From: Pachyseris speciosa
Lineage: Eukaryota; Cnidaria; Anthozoa; Scleractinia; Pachyseridae
Direction: 5' to 3'
Length of the DNA stretch: 64,000 bases
Assembly (NCBI GenBank): GCA_016490735.1
Contig: JAEMWC010000009.1
Location: 183,501 to 247,500, forward strand
The translations under genes were made by a program, and so were the position numbers. A model generated the notes under the pieces. The model was not told where the DNA came from and did not search any database. It saw only the letters and a list, made by a program, of their open reading frames with translations. Below, in pieces: positions 23,491 through 34,584 of the stretch (positions within the stretch are counted from its first letter, which is position 1; each line of letters opens with the position of its first letter).

Positions 23491-24487
23491 GCAAAACACG
23501 CAAAATAAAAGCTCAAGCTCAAATGTACAAGGAGGTTAGGACATTTTGGCCTTGCGGTTGAAATCTTTCTAATGAAAGTTCTTCGCAGTACTTCAGTACA
23601 GGACTCTTTGTTACATATCCAGATTTTCTTGAGTAATGGGAAGATGGAATGAGTGCATCTGTTTTTGAGACTCTTGGGGTGAAGGATTAATGGTTCATTT
23701 AGAATTTAAAACACTTTAAAGTTGTACATGTACCATATTTACTTAATATACATTTATTTTAACTTGACCTTATCAGAGGGGCTTGACAACAGTACTTCTG
23801 GAAATTGATTTATTATTCATTATAATTATACCTGTCAAAATTTTGTGAAGTAACATCCCCTCCCATTGATGCTGTGGACATTTTTATTTTTCTTTGGGAA
23901 ATTCCTTGGGGATATTAATTTGAGAGGGGATGTTTAACTGAATATCAGGGTGCTGTTTTCAAGCAAAATTAATAATAAGTGCCAATCTCAAGTTTATCTA
24001 CATAATTTTCCGTTTGCTCAGATTTACCGCAATTTGTGCCTGTGCCCTAAAGTTATCCCAAACATTGTCCCAACCCCATCCCAGGGCTGTCACTAATTTC
24101 TGACATAGGTGGAGATGTGCAAAAAGTAGCCGGATAATCGAGCTGTTGTCATATAGTCAACATGCTGTTTTTCTATGAAAGGAGCCAAGCAATCTAGTCC
24201 AGAATTACATGTATCAGAATTGGCCCTTAATGACAGCGCTGTTATCGCCAGCATTTTCCTTTGTTGTTTGTCACCCATCAGTGTGGCTTTTTGATGAAAA
24301 ATATGTAAGGAAGAAAAACAGCATGAGTTGTGAGGGGAAAATGCCTGTCCTTATCTAAGGAATGTTTTTAACTGCAGTGATGGTTTGACAGGGGAAAACA
24401 CAGGGCTAAAGTGCACATTATATTCAGTTTATTTTTTGCCATAATATTTTTTGTTGTATTACATTACATCACAAAAACTAAATTTAT

Positions 24488-24781
24488 GAAATTGCGGGAT
24501 TTGTTCTGATATTCAGAACAAACTACTTTGTCAAAAATCAGCATTTTCATACCATTTGTGAATGAGGCGCTAGCACTGTTATGCTCTGCTGACTCCAATA
24601 CAATTTTACTTGGTTCATAACGTTATGAATGAAGTAAAATTAAAAAGGATATGTATGTAGACAACAGAGCATAACGATGCTAATATCTCACAAACTGTAA
24701 GAAAAGGCTGTTTTCTAGGAAATTGATCTTTGTTTATTGTGTTTTGTTCTGAACATCCCTCAGAACAAATCCCATAATTTC
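24488..24781. mobile_element. Palindromic element
   Basis: GAAATTGCGGGATTTGTTCT at the left and AGAACAAATCCCATAATTTC at the right. The inner arms ATGCTCTG... / ...CAGAGCATAA also pair. Intergenic. Confidence 0.55.
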
Positions 24782-24886
24782 AAACATTCAAATATTTGTG
24801 ATGTCATACTTTAGGACTCTATAATATATGCTGTATTGAAGACATGGGGCAAATCTGAGTAAAAATGAAAAACAACTTAGACATAA

Positions 24887-25059
24887 CATGGATCGTAAAA
24901 GGATACAAACCCTTGATTTTGCCATTTGCTTGCGAGACTCCTTACATCAACAATTTCCACACTGATGCAGCCATCTTGAAATACCGTTTCAGCCAATCAG
25001 CATCACGTAAACACCCCACATGACAAAAAGTGTCCCATCCAGTCCTTTTACGATCCATG
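24887..25059. mobile_element. MITE with CATGGATCGTAAAAGGA ends
   Basis: CATGGATCGTAAAAGGA at the left and TCCTTTTACGATCCATG at the right are perfect inverted repeats. Internal sequence is unrelated and includes AGCCATCTTG. Intergenic. Confidence 0.65.
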
Positions 25060-25417
25060 GATATAAACATCAGGTTTCTCGAGGTCTCTAATTCTTATAC
25101 TTTCAGAGGCTGTGTAATCTGCTAATTCAGGTCATATGGGCTTCTCTTTATGGCATATACTGATATATCAAAGATTTGTACATATGTAGCTTTGTAAGCT
25201 CTTCGTCTTATGATACGGTCACCTTGAAGTGGACTATCGGAGTGACTTTGCCATCAAGCGAAGAATTGACAAAGACTTAAGCATCCATTTATTTGCAGTC
25301 ATAATTGGTCCTTGTTATTGTTGTGGGATGCATGAGTATTCCCACTTAGGTGTGGCAAACCACAGTTCTGCAAATTTCACTGGTTACTTAGAGGGGGAGT
25401 CATTTTGTGGTATATAT

Positions 25418-25602
25418 AAGCAATATACCACGAGTTTCTATAGTTTATAGGCTGATCAACCACGTGGGATGTTTCAAGAACACTCAAAGAATTCGTAAAT
25501 CACGAGCCGCAGGCAAGTGATTTACGGATTCTTCAAGTGTTCTTCCAACATCCCAAGTGGTTTATCAGCCTATAAACCATAGAAACTTGTGGTATATTGC
25601 TT
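25418..25602. mobile_element. Palindromic MITE (AAGCAATATACCAC ends)
   Basis: Near-perfect hairpin: AAGCAATATACCACGAGTTT / AAACTTGTGGTATATTGCTT with GAATTCGTAAATCACGAGCC at the centre. Related fragments are at about 51755-51850 and 59070-59215. Confidence 0.65.
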
Positions 25603-25807
25603 TTTTAGTATAAATCTACTAGTGTTCTATCACGAATGCTGTTCTCTGATTGGCTACGCTACTTGCTATCTATTCTGTGATAGATAGTGAGTAGCGGTTG
25701 TCAACAAAATGGCGCCTGCTTCTTCGTATTTTCGAAGTGTCTGCAAGGAGAATTTGGATAATTTACTTCTTTAGTTTTGAACAACTAGTAGATTTATACT
25801 AATAAAA

Positions 25808-25911
25808 ACAATTAGATTATTTGCTCTTGATTTCTATGCATGATAGCTGATTCGGGCTGTGCCCTCATCAGCTATCACGCGATAGAAATCTCAAGCTGAT
25901 AATCTAATTGT
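25808..25911. mobile_element. Small palindromic MITE
   Basis: ACAATTAGATTAT / ATAATCTAATTGT ends and GATAGCTGAT / ATCAGCTATC inner stem. It abuts the next element. Confidence 0.6.
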
Positions 25912-25914
25912 AAA

Positions 25915-26011
25915 ATATAATAATCCAGAAGACGCGCAAATTTCCACAAGTTTACTGGAACAATAAACCATAGCTGACTGACCAATCAGAGTGCGCGTTT
26001 GTTATTATGTA
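25915..26011 (+). mobile_element. About 110-bp MITE family (TATAATAACC ends), copy 1
   Basis: Contains CCAGAAGACGCGC, AACAATAAACCATAGCTGA and CCAATCAGAG.GCGCG between TATAATAA.CC / GGTTATTATA-type ends. Other copies: 51645-51755 (inverted) and 59217-59326. Confidence 0.65.
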
Positions 26012-26429
26012 ATGAAAGATGTGACATCTTGTGTTAGTTCTCATACTTCCAAAAACTACCTAACTCACTGAGAAAAAGACCAGTCTCACTCTTGTGTGGA
26101 AGTTTGAATTCAGCATTTGCCACCCCTTTTATGAAGGGAATGATCAAGTACATTATTTTGTAACTTATATGAACTTGTGTGAAATTTAAAGACAAAAGAA
26201 GAGAAGAAAAGAACTGCTTACAAAGCATGAAGCAGAAATAGTTGTTTTTGCAGTTATCGAGTGCAATACACATACATGCATAAACTAAACAACGCACAAG
26301 CAGGAAGTTCACACTTCTATCATTATCCGAGGATTTGCTTGGAAACAGGCAGCTTTACATCTTTAAAACTCTGATGTGGGGCATCAAGGTTAACTCAGTG
26401 TAATCAATCACAGTGCAGATATAAACCTC

Positions 26430-26586
26430 TTACTAACCAAGTTTGAGGTCCATACTGTAAGTTACGGACCAAGTATTTTTCCCATTGATTCATGGCCCAA
26501 GCACAAAGCGCGTGGGCCATAAATTAAGGGAAAAAAAACGAGGATCCGTAACTTACAGTATGGACCAAGAAAACAAGGTTAGTAAG
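26430..26586. mobile_element. Palindromic MITE (TTACTAACC ends)
   Basis: TTACTAACC at 26430 and GGTTAGTAA ending at 26586, with GGTCCATACTGTAAGTTACG and its complement as inner arms. Intergenic. Confidence 0.65.
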
Positions 26587-27028
26587 ATATTTATTACATC
26601 TCTGTAGTTAATCCGGGGTGTGGGAAAAAAACCTAGTTGAAGTCAAGCAGGCCATACTGTAGAATACGGCATGCAAAATTGACCAATCACAGCGCGTATA
26701 TTAAGTGAGAGATATAAAGTATTTTATTGATTTATTTCAAGGGTATGTTTCCAGTGGAAATTGATGATGATCATTTCCTCTGTTAGATAGTAAAGAAATT
26801 ATAATTTTTTTTTCGGGCAGATAGCATGTGCATGAGAAGTTATAGGTACTTCAGTTATAAATGCTATTATTTATTCTCCCAGGAATGGGAAAATTATTTT
26901 TTATTATGTAATGTGGTTTTATTGGAATGTTTTGTTTATTTCACAGTATAAACAGATTGTGAAGCTAACTTCTTTTGTTCCTGTTTTTCTTTCTGTACAG
27001 CTTCAATAATATTATAACTTAAGAGTTA

Positions 27029-27271
27029 AGCCTGGTTTTCACTAGCAACGCAAACATAAGTAGCTTATACCAACTGAAAACGAACGTCATTTTCACACTA
27101 TGCAAGCGAATGCAAGCATAAGTGCAAGCTCAAGGGAAAGGAGACATTTTGATCCTTGCCCTTGTGTTTGCGCTTATGCCTGCATTAATCTCATTTTAAC
27201 GGTGAAATAAGCACTTTTGTGCTTGTGCTTATGCTTGCACTTGTGCTTGCGTCACTAGTGAAAACCAGGCT
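27029..27271. mobile_element. Harbinger-type MITE with TTA duplication
   Basis: AGCCTGGTTTTCACTAG ... CTAGTGAAAACCAGGCT flanked by TTA at 27026-27028 and 27272-27274. A 3-bp TWA duplication fits PIF/Harbinger. The interior repeats GCAAGCATAAG-like motifs on both strands. Confidence 0.7.
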
Positions 27272-27655
27272 TTAGGGATAAATAGCACTCTACTAACTGG
27301 TCAAAAGTCGGGCTTGTTTTTGAGTGGTAAATGTTTCCCTATATTTTGTCACCGTTTTGCACTTAGTTTTCTAAAAAAAAAGGTGGTCCATAAAACACAT
27401 TCTGTATCTTCTGTTGTCTTTTGTTAAGACTAAAGACAGAAGAAACCAATTATGTTTTTGAGCAAAATATACATGGGAAAAAAAACACCCATGAAGTCTG
27501 CTCCTGTGGGTGACTCTTAGACACATCTTAAACAGACTTTATTGTAAAATAAGGATACCTCACAAACTAATGTGATCTGATAAGCTGAAGCCACTCTTTG
27601 GGCACTAAGGCCACATGGTAACGGGCATTACCCCTTAAATCTACCAAATCCAAGA

Positions 27656-27740
27656 TTGAGCCCAAGCGTTAGCAGTCATGGACAGCTGTTTCGGCCTTGT
27701 TAGGCCTCATCAGCATGGCATAGGTAATGCTCAGGCTCAA
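27656..27740 (-). ncRNA. Type I hammerhead ribozyme, core intact (A1)
   Basis: On the minus strand: long stem I, CTGATGA, stem II GGCC/GGCC with loop TAACAA, GAAA, stem III as the self-complementary ACAGCTGT, then the cleavage C. All core nucleotides are canonical. Confidence 0.8.
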
Positions 27741-27895
27741 GTACCCACATATGAATAAAACAAGCAGTGAAAATGTAAAGCTTGTGGGACAAGGATACCT
27801 CACCAATTGATGTGGTCAGGTAAGCTGAAGCCACTCTTTGGGCACTAAGGCCACATGGTAGCAGGCATTACCCATTAAATCTACCAAATCAAAGG

Positions 27896-27980
27896 TTGAG
27901 CCCAAGCATAAGCAGCCATGGACAGCTATTTCGGCCTTGTTACTCCTAATCAGCATGGCATAGCTAATGCTCAGGCTCAA
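27896..27980 (-). ncRNA. Degenerate hammerhead (A1)
   Basis: Same layout as its neighbour, but the core reads CTGATTA and stem II is broken (GGAG against GGCC), and GAAAT replaces GAAAC. It is predicted inactive. Confidence 0.65.
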
Positions 27981-28183
27981 GTACCCACATATCAATAAAA
28001 CAACCAGTAAAAACGTAAAGGTCCGTAAAGCTTGTTGGATGTGGCTGGAGTGACAAGGATACCTTGCAAATTAATGTGATCTGGTAAGCTGAAGCCACTC
28101 TTTGGGCACTAAGGCCACATGGTAGCGGGCATTACCCCTTAAATCTACCAAATCAACGATTAAGCCCAATCATAAGCAGCCAT

Positions 28184-28276
28184 ACATACATACATTACTT
28201 TATTTACCCTCGGGTTTTTTAGAGTAGCTTGTGCAGCTAATATCTCCGAGCATTTAACCATCAGGATTAGGAGATA
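28184..28276 (-). mobile_element. 3' part of a SINE (tail TATG repeats), split by retrozyme A2
   Basis: On the minus strand it runs CTCCTAATCCTGATGGTTAA to a TATG-repeat tail at 28184-28195. Its 5' continuation is at 29126-29370. The two halves share GGATTAGGAGATA, the 13-bp duplication made when A2 inserted. Confidence 0.7.
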
Positions 28277-28411
28277 TGAAAACGTAAAGCTTGTGGGATG
28301 TGGCTGGAGTGACAAGGATACTTCACAAATTAATGTGATCAAGTAAGCTGAAGCCACTCACTAAGGCCACAAGGTAGCGGGCATTACCCCTTAAATCTAC
28401 CAAAGCAATGA

Positions 28412-28496
28412 TTGAGCCCAAGCATTAGCAGCCATGGACAGCTGTTTAGGCCTTGTTAGGCCTCATCAGCATGGCATAGCTAATGCTCAGGCTCAA
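28412..28496 (-). ncRNA. Hammerhead, G12-mutated (A2)
   Basis: Stem I, CTGATGA, stem II and the stem III palindrome are intact, but the conserved GAAA reads TAAA. Loss of that G should abolish cleavage. Confidence 0.75.
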
Positions 28497-28665
28497 GTAC
28501 CCACATATCCATAAAACAAGCAATGAAAACGTAAAGCTTGTGGGATGTGGCTGGAGTGACAAGGATACTTCACAAATTAATGTGATCAAGTAAGCTGAAG
28601 CCACTCAAAAGGCACTAAGGCCACAAGGTAGCGGGCATTGCCCCTTAAATCTACCAAAGCAATGA

Positions 28666-28750
28666 TTGAGCCCAAGCATTAGCAGCCATGGACAGCTGTT
28701 TCGGCCTTGTTAGGCCTCATCAGCATGGTAAAGCTAATGCTCAGGCTCAA
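28666..28750 (-). ncRNA. Hammerhead ribozyme, core intact (A2)
   Basis: CTGATGA, GGCC-TAACAA-GGCC, GAAA and ACAGCTGTC are all present on the minus strand. Stem I has one change near the core (TTTACC instead of TATGCC). Confidence 0.8.
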
Positions 28751-28935
28751 GTACCCACATATCCATAAAACAAGCAATGAAAACGTAAAGCTTGTGGGAT
28801 GTGGCTGGAGTGACAAGGATACTTCACAAATTAATGTGATCAAGTAAGCTGAAGCCACTCAAAAGGCACTAAGGCCACAAGGTAGCGGGCATTACCTCTT
28901 AAATCTACCAAAGCAATGATTGGATATGTGGGTAC

Positions 28936-29020
28936 TTGAGCCTGAGCATTAGCTATGCCATGCTGATGAGGCCTAACAAGGCCGAAACAGCTGTCCATGG
29001 CTGCTAATGCTTGGGCTCAA
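28936..29020 (+). ncRNA. Hammerhead ribozyme, core intact, opposite strand (A2)
   Basis: Plus-strand copy after the head-to-head switch. The core, stem II, stem III palindrome and about 22-bp stem I match the copies in insertion B. Confidence 0.8.
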
Positions 29021-29125
29021 TCATTGCTTTGGTAGATTTAAGGGGTAATGCCCGCTACCTTGTGGCCTTAGTGCCTTTTGAGTGGCTTCAGCTTACTTGA
29101 TCACATTAATTTGTGAAGTATCCTT

Positions 29126-29370
29126 GGATTAGGAGATAGACCACCACACCGAGAACTACGTCCCCTGCTCTTCTCGAACAGTGTGTGGGTTCTTTTACGT
29201 CCCACAGAATCAATTATGAAGAGTTGTGAGACGGGGCCTACGGTTTATCGTCATTATCCGAGAAGACTAGAAAGTCTAACCATTTGCAGATGTCTTTTCA
29301 AAGGCAGCACTTTCAGTGTTGGTCCGGGCGGGGTTCGAACCCGCGACCTCCCGCACGCTAGTCCGACCAT
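29126..29370 (-). mobile_element. 5' part of the SINE split by A2 (tRNA-type B box)
   Basis: On the minus strand it has a pol III B box GGTTCGAACCC (29331-29341) and then a conserved body ending GGTCTATCTCCTAATCC. The A box is missing, so the copy is 5'-truncated. It is not a functional tRNA gene. Confidence 0.65.
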
Positions 29371-29645
29371 GGATAGCTGTTTTTTTTTTTTTTGATAAAA
29401 TTTATTTACACAACGGCCAAAGGGTCGTTGATAAAAAGAGCAAATACAATACAATATGACGACGAACTTAAAAAGAAAAGCACTAATTACAAAAGATCAA
29501 GTTCAAAATGATAATTGCATAATTAGTACACCAATTAAAGCAATCGAGGACATCACTAATTAAAGGACATCACTAATACGTGTTAAAAGAAAAATTGCAG
29601 AAACCCTACAAGAATATGCCCCGAGAGAGGAAGGAGGATTACAAC

Positions 29646-32600
29646 CTACAAATTAAAGACAATCTCGTTATCTGCATTGACAGAGCAAATAATATTAGTG
29701 GACCAAAAAAACCTAACTCTGTCAAAAGCATCACAGCGGATACGCAATTTGACATCTTTAATAATCATATCAATGATGACGCGAGAATCTAAAACGTTAT
29801 TTCGGAAAGTCGCTAGGTTTCGGGTTCGCCAAACAAAAAACAAGATCGAAGCAACTAAATAGTGAAAGATAGGAAGAGTAGGGGAAGACGGAGCATCAGA
29901 GAGAGGAAAGAGAACAGACGAAAAGGATGACACAAAAGGAGAGCCCCGAAGACGAGAAAGAAAGGGAGCAAAATAATTCCAGACCCGGATCACTCTCGGA
30001 CAGGAAGCAAAACAGTGTTCAGAGGTTTCCTTGCGCGAGTACACAGCACAACAATCAGAACTAATATAATCCCAGGATTTAAGAATGGACCTGACACGAA
30101 CTGCATTATGCAACAGAAGCCATAAGACATCATTTTTGCGATTTTCAATTAACTTAAGGCGCGATTTGCGCCAAACCGAGGTCCACCGCTCTATGGGACG
30201 GCCCACAACAGACTTCCACAAGCCGGCACACCTAGGCGCAGCACATGGGAAATCAAATAAAAGCAAATAAATTTCCTTACAAGAAAGGTCGTCAGGTAAC
30301 GCACCATACTTATCAAATAGCTGCTGGAAAATGTTTAGACATCTACGGTAAAAAAGAGAAGGCTCCGATGAAGACGGAACCAGATTCGAAGCAAAAGCAA
30401 ATCGCGCGTCAAGTCTTGCTAGGCGATTCCCGATAAAATAACGGGCCAGATAATGCCATTTGTGGCCACCAAAATTATCGCGGAGACTACAAAAACAAGA
30501 CAGACGAAGACTAACACATTTAGAACGAAAGTCAACAACGTTTAAGCCACCAAGTTCGATAGGCGCGCAGCAACGCTGCCGACTGACGCTCTCCGTTTTA
30601 CCTTTCCACACAAAAGACCATACGAGACGATGAAAACGATCACAAACCCAATTGGCAGGCGCGATAATTTTGGCCACGTGCCAAAACCGGCTAGCGCCAA
30701 GTACATTAACAATCATTGTACGGCCTGAAAAAGACAGCTCTCTCTGTTTCCATAAATTAAGAACGGTTTCTAGTTTGTCAAGCTTTGATTTCCAGTTATC
30801 CGACTCGACAGATACTAGGCCATTTGAAAAATAAACCCCTAAAATTTTCATTTTCGATACCCAATTTAAACCGAAGGGAGAGGAGCCATTCGTTCTCCAC
30901 CGCCCAAGCCACATAGCCTCTGACTTGGAGGAGTTGAGCTTGGCGCCTGAGCCTAGTTCATTCTTATGTACAACACGCAAAAGACAAAGAGAAAGCTCGC
31001 TTTTAACAAAATTAGTGGCATCATCGGCGTACTGGGAGATTTTAAATTGAAGACCCCCAGCTCCGGGAAGCCGGAAGCCCTTGATTTGCTTACATTTCCT
31101 GATTTGAGTTGACAAAACCTCCGATACCAAGACATAAAGAAGGGGAGACAGGGGACAATCCTGCCTCACTCCCCTCTCAACGAAAACAGCGTTAGTGAGA
31201 TTGCCATTACAGATAATACGTGAAAAGACATCATTATAAAAGAGACGCACCCAGCGACAAAAGGAAGGACCAAAACCAAATTTAGAAAGAGTGCGCATAA
31301 AAAAACCATGGTCAACGCGATCAAAAGCTTTTTCCTGGTCTAGCGTAACAAGACTGCCAGTTTCATCAGTTTTGTCAATCATATCGAGTGTATCACGGAT
31401 TAACTGTAAGTTAGAATCAGAAATCGATCTTCCCACTACGCCGCACGTTTGATCGTGATGAACAATAGAACTCATCACCGGTTTTAAACGCTCTGTGATT
31501 ACCTTGGATGCCAGTTTATAATCTGTGTTTAGGAGAGATATTGGACGCCATCCTTTTTGTACAGCAAGCGCAAGAGGCCCTCACGCTGGCTGTCAGTTAG
31601 GACCCCCAAACGATAGTTTTCGTTAAGAACTAAAATGAGCATGTCGCCCAAATCATCCCAGAGAGACAGATAAAATTCAGGCGGAAGACCATCAGACCCA
31701 GGCGATTTACCAGTCTGAAGGCCTTTCAGGGCAGAAAAAAGCTCATCTTTCGTTATTTCACCCTCACAGCTTTCGCGTTCAAGGTCCGTTAATGAAAATT
31801 CAAGGTCGTCAATTATTTCAGCTTGAATCTGTACGTCAAGGTCATCTTTGGTGAAAAGATTTTTATAAAAGTCGACAAGAATAGACTCAACATCAGACTG
31901 TGACGTTTTCTCCACAGCATTCGAATCGAAGAGACAATCAAACGAATTCTTCTCAGCTCGCTTTTGCTCGAGCCGAAAGAAATACCTCCGCCTCCCGTAA
32001 TAGGAGGGACGAAAGGGCACTTTCGAGGTCTCTTATTTCCGAAGACATAGAATGGTCACCTTGTGAAAAGGCATGCTTGGCCCAGATTAAACGTTTAGTC
32101 AAGCGATTACGTTCAAGATTGGCAATTTTACGCTTACGATAAGAAAAACCAATGCATGCGCTGCGGATAACAAGTTTATCCCACCATTTCCCCAGAGAAC
32201 AGAAATCAGCAATACGACCCTTGTGATTATTAATGAGCGCTGACAATTCACAAATACTGTTTCGAGGACCAGGGCGATTATCAACAGACAGATTTAAAAC
32301 AACAAAATCATGGTCCGAAAAAGGACACGGTAAAACTTTGTTTAAGCAAACGTATTTCACTAAACTTTGAGAAACCAAAAAAAAAAAAAAAAAATTCCAC
32401 GAGGATTTTGTTTACGCCAAATGTCAACAAGTGAGCAATCAGACACGAAATTGCGAAGAACACGTTTATCAGGCAGGCGATTTTCAGAGCAAGCAATCAA
32501 GAACAATATCAATACAATTAAAATCGCCAGCGATCAAACGAACAGGAGAAAGAAAATAGGAATGTAATCCTTCGAAGAAGGCCCTGCGCTCAGAAACGGT

Positions 32601-32983
32601 ATTTGGAGCGTAAATGTTTACAATATTCAATTTGTGTGACCCCAAAAGCACCAATGCACTAATAACTCTGCCATCAGAATCAAAAACATATCGAGAAATC
32701 TTGCCCTGGAATCTAGGAGAGACAAGCAAGCCAACACCGGCCGACCGGCCACTCCCAAAAACCAGAGACAATCACCAGACCAATTCCGCGCAATTTTATC
32801 AGCTTGTAATTTACAAGAGACATGAGTCTCCTGTAGTAAGACAATATCAAAATCAGGCCGAGACAATTCGTGTAAGGCTAGATCACATCTAGCGGGGGTA
32901 ATTAACCCCCGAGCATTTAAGGTGGCAACTTCTAGCATTGGCGCTAATGGCGACCCCTCCTCCTCCTTGGTACTCTTACCCAC
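29646..32983 (-). pseudogene. LINE ORF2 (APE endonuclease, reverse transcriptase, zf-RVT), frameshifted
   Basis: The endonuclease starts VATLNARGLITPAR and QETHVSCK (32983-32690) and breaks frame at about 32700, 32500 and 31530. RT blocks: GKSPGSDGLPPEFY, DWRPISLLNTDYK, DQEKAFDRVDH, RQDCPLSPLL (G to D in the conserved RQGCPLSP) and YADDATNFV. A C-terminal zf-RVT-like segment (CCAVYSRKETSEHCFASC) follows. The catalytic YADD is intact but the ORF is broken. Confidence 0.85.
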
Positions 32984-33444
32984 TCAGACGCATCATCAGA
33001 GTCAGATTCAGAGTTATTGCTGTGATCTCGCTCACGGGTTCTTGATCTATGACGGCTATCATCCCTATAGTAATACCGCTCGCGACGGCGATCGCGATCC
33101 CGATCGCGGTCCCGCGTCGAAGCACGGTCGTACTCACGGTCCCGGTGTCCATCGTGTTCACGATCATACTCACGGGACTCGCGTGGACGATCGCGAACCC
33201 GCTCACTGTCCAACGATGCATCAGCATTTTTTCGATAGTTTCTTTTACGATCTTCCTTCTGATCATCCTTCCTCTTTTCTTCTTCCTTCCTCCTGTCCTC
33301 TTGCTTCCTTTCCTCTCTCTTCCTCTCCCTCTCACTCTTCTCGGGTGCTACCGTTGCACTATTCATCTTAGGGGAATTTCGCTGAGCCTTTTTACCACTA
33401 GAGACAAAGAACGGCTGCGTAGCAGACAATTTTACCACTGGAAT

Positions 33445-34527
33445 TCAATTGAGTAGATGCCCCGCCCGACGCGGCCCCAGCAGCGCGAATAGCCTCGACT
33501 TGTTCCGGCGAACGCAAGGCCACACTCGCGTACGAGGGCGACGCGCCGGTTGGGAAATTACGGTCGGCGGGGAAGTTACGGTCTTCGCAACATCAGCATA
33601 TGATGAATTGGAAGGCTGAACGTCAATGTTTGCACTGTACAACAAGAATGGACAATCCAGGGCGGGATGCTCATTCGAACGGCAAATACAACACCGAGTA
33701 GGCTCCTCGCAATCCTCCACGCGGTGTCCAGGTTTCTCACAACTGAAACAACGAACAGAGGAACAACTCGCGGCCAAATGATCAGAGTCCCCGCAACGAC
33801 GACAGGTCTTCGGTTGACCTGGATACCAGATACGAATGAACTCGCCTGCACTAAAAACAGTGGACGGGATGTCCATCTGAAGGCGCATTCGAGCAGTACG
33901 AATCCCATTAAAAATAGAAGACGTAACTCTATCTCGACGAAAAAAAAAAACCTTTCCGTACGCCGAATGACGCCCAATTAAAATCGTATCCGGAAATTCG
34001 GTCGGAGCTTCGAAAACTTTAACAAGCACCACTTTCCTTTCACAATCTCCCAAGAAAACTTGGCAACCATTGATCCAAACTTCTTGAAGGCCGAGGGCAA
34101 CATTTTTAGCGTCCCTAGATTCAAATGACACAATCCACGTGTTGTTTGAAGCGCGGCGCTGTATTGAATTAATCGTGTCAATGTCCAGGCCCGCTTTGTC
34201 AAGCCCTTCTAGAATGTCTTGGCTAGAGCAGAGGGTTTCTATTGTGAAGTACACAGATAACTCCTTCTTCAGACGTACACCATTTTTTCCAAACGACCAC
34301 GTGTTGCCGGTGACTTTAGTAAAACGAGCCCCGCTCGCATACAAATCCTGCAAAACACTCGGTGCAGGAACGAAATCTTCTCGTTCCTCAGCCTCTGGGG
34401 ACTTGGACCCCTGGGAAGTATTGTTTTCCTCGGAAAATAAGACTGGCGTTTCGGCGACAACATCACCATCCGCATTCTCATCCGCTTTCGCATTCTCATC
34501 CAGTTGATTCTCGTCACCTTTTGTCAT
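33445..34527 (-). pseudogene. LINE ORF1 protein, CCHC zinc knuckles, 360 aa plus out-of-frame tail
   Basis: An acidic N-terminus (DENQLDENAKADENADGD) precedes a probable RNA-binding domain, then three C-terminal zinc knuckles: CRRCGDSDHLAASC, CFSCEKPGHRVEDC and CCICRSNEHPALDC. A frameshift near 33440 leads into an Arg/Asp/Glu-rich tail (33438-32944; EREYDR-like repeats, ending RVPRRRRGRH). Zinc-knuckle ORF1 proteins are typical of Tx1-group LINEs and bind the element RNA. Confidence 0.8.
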
Positions 34528-34584
34528 GCTGACAACTTGGGGGGTGAAGATGCTGCTATGTGGGCTAATCAGCAGCTATCCCAA

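Larger units (their letters stand above)
27551..28183 (-). repeat. Retrozyme array A1, left part (hammerhead satellite, minus)
   Basis: Starts AAGGATACCTCACA, the same unit position at which insertions A2 and B end. It has about 2.5 units of 240-264 bp on the minus strand, with hammerheads at 27656-27740 and 27896-27980 and the start of a third. The third is cut by a SINE at 28184; its other half resumes at 34585. A1 is the oldest block: it contains the SINE, retrozyme A2 and a LINE, and its units are more diverged. Confidence 0.8.
28277..29125. mobile_element. Retrozyme insertion A2 (849 bp, flanked by 13-bp TSD)
   Basis: Direct repeats GGATTAGGAGATA at 28264-28276 and 29126-29138 flank it. 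The left about 645 bp are minus-oriented hammerhead satellite units (starting AAACGTAAAGCTTGTGGG). At about 28920 the sequence flips to a plus-oriented partial unit, ending GAAGTATCCTT. It carries hammerheads at 28412-28496 (-), 28666-28750 (-) and 28936-29020 (+). Confidence 0.85.
29380..34584 (-). mobile_element. L1/Tx1-like LINE, near full length, decayed
   Basis: A poly-A tail (T-run at 29380-29393 on plus) marks its 3' end and ORF1 starts at 34527. The 5' junction is about 34584. It lies inside a hammerhead of retrozyme A1: flanks GGATAGCTG on the left and CTTGTTAGGCC on the right are two parts of the ribozyme, with about 7 bp of the core lost and no clear duplication. Several frameshifts make it non-autonomous. 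Confidence 0.85.

Noticed and set aside
25808..25911. CTGATGA-GGGC-ACA-GCCC-GAA pattern resembling a hammerhead on the minus strand.
   Set aside because: The sequence reads GAAT instead of GAAA, and the supposed core is better explained as part of a GATAGCTGAT / ATCAGCTATC hairpin in a palindromic MITE.
29331..29341. B-box GGTTCGAACCC as a tRNA gene.
   Set aside because: No A box or tRNA arms; the surrounding sequence is a truncated SINE.
32922..33456. Plus-strand open frames of over 130 codons.
   Set aside because: Antisense shadows of the low-complexity ORF1 tail of the LINE.
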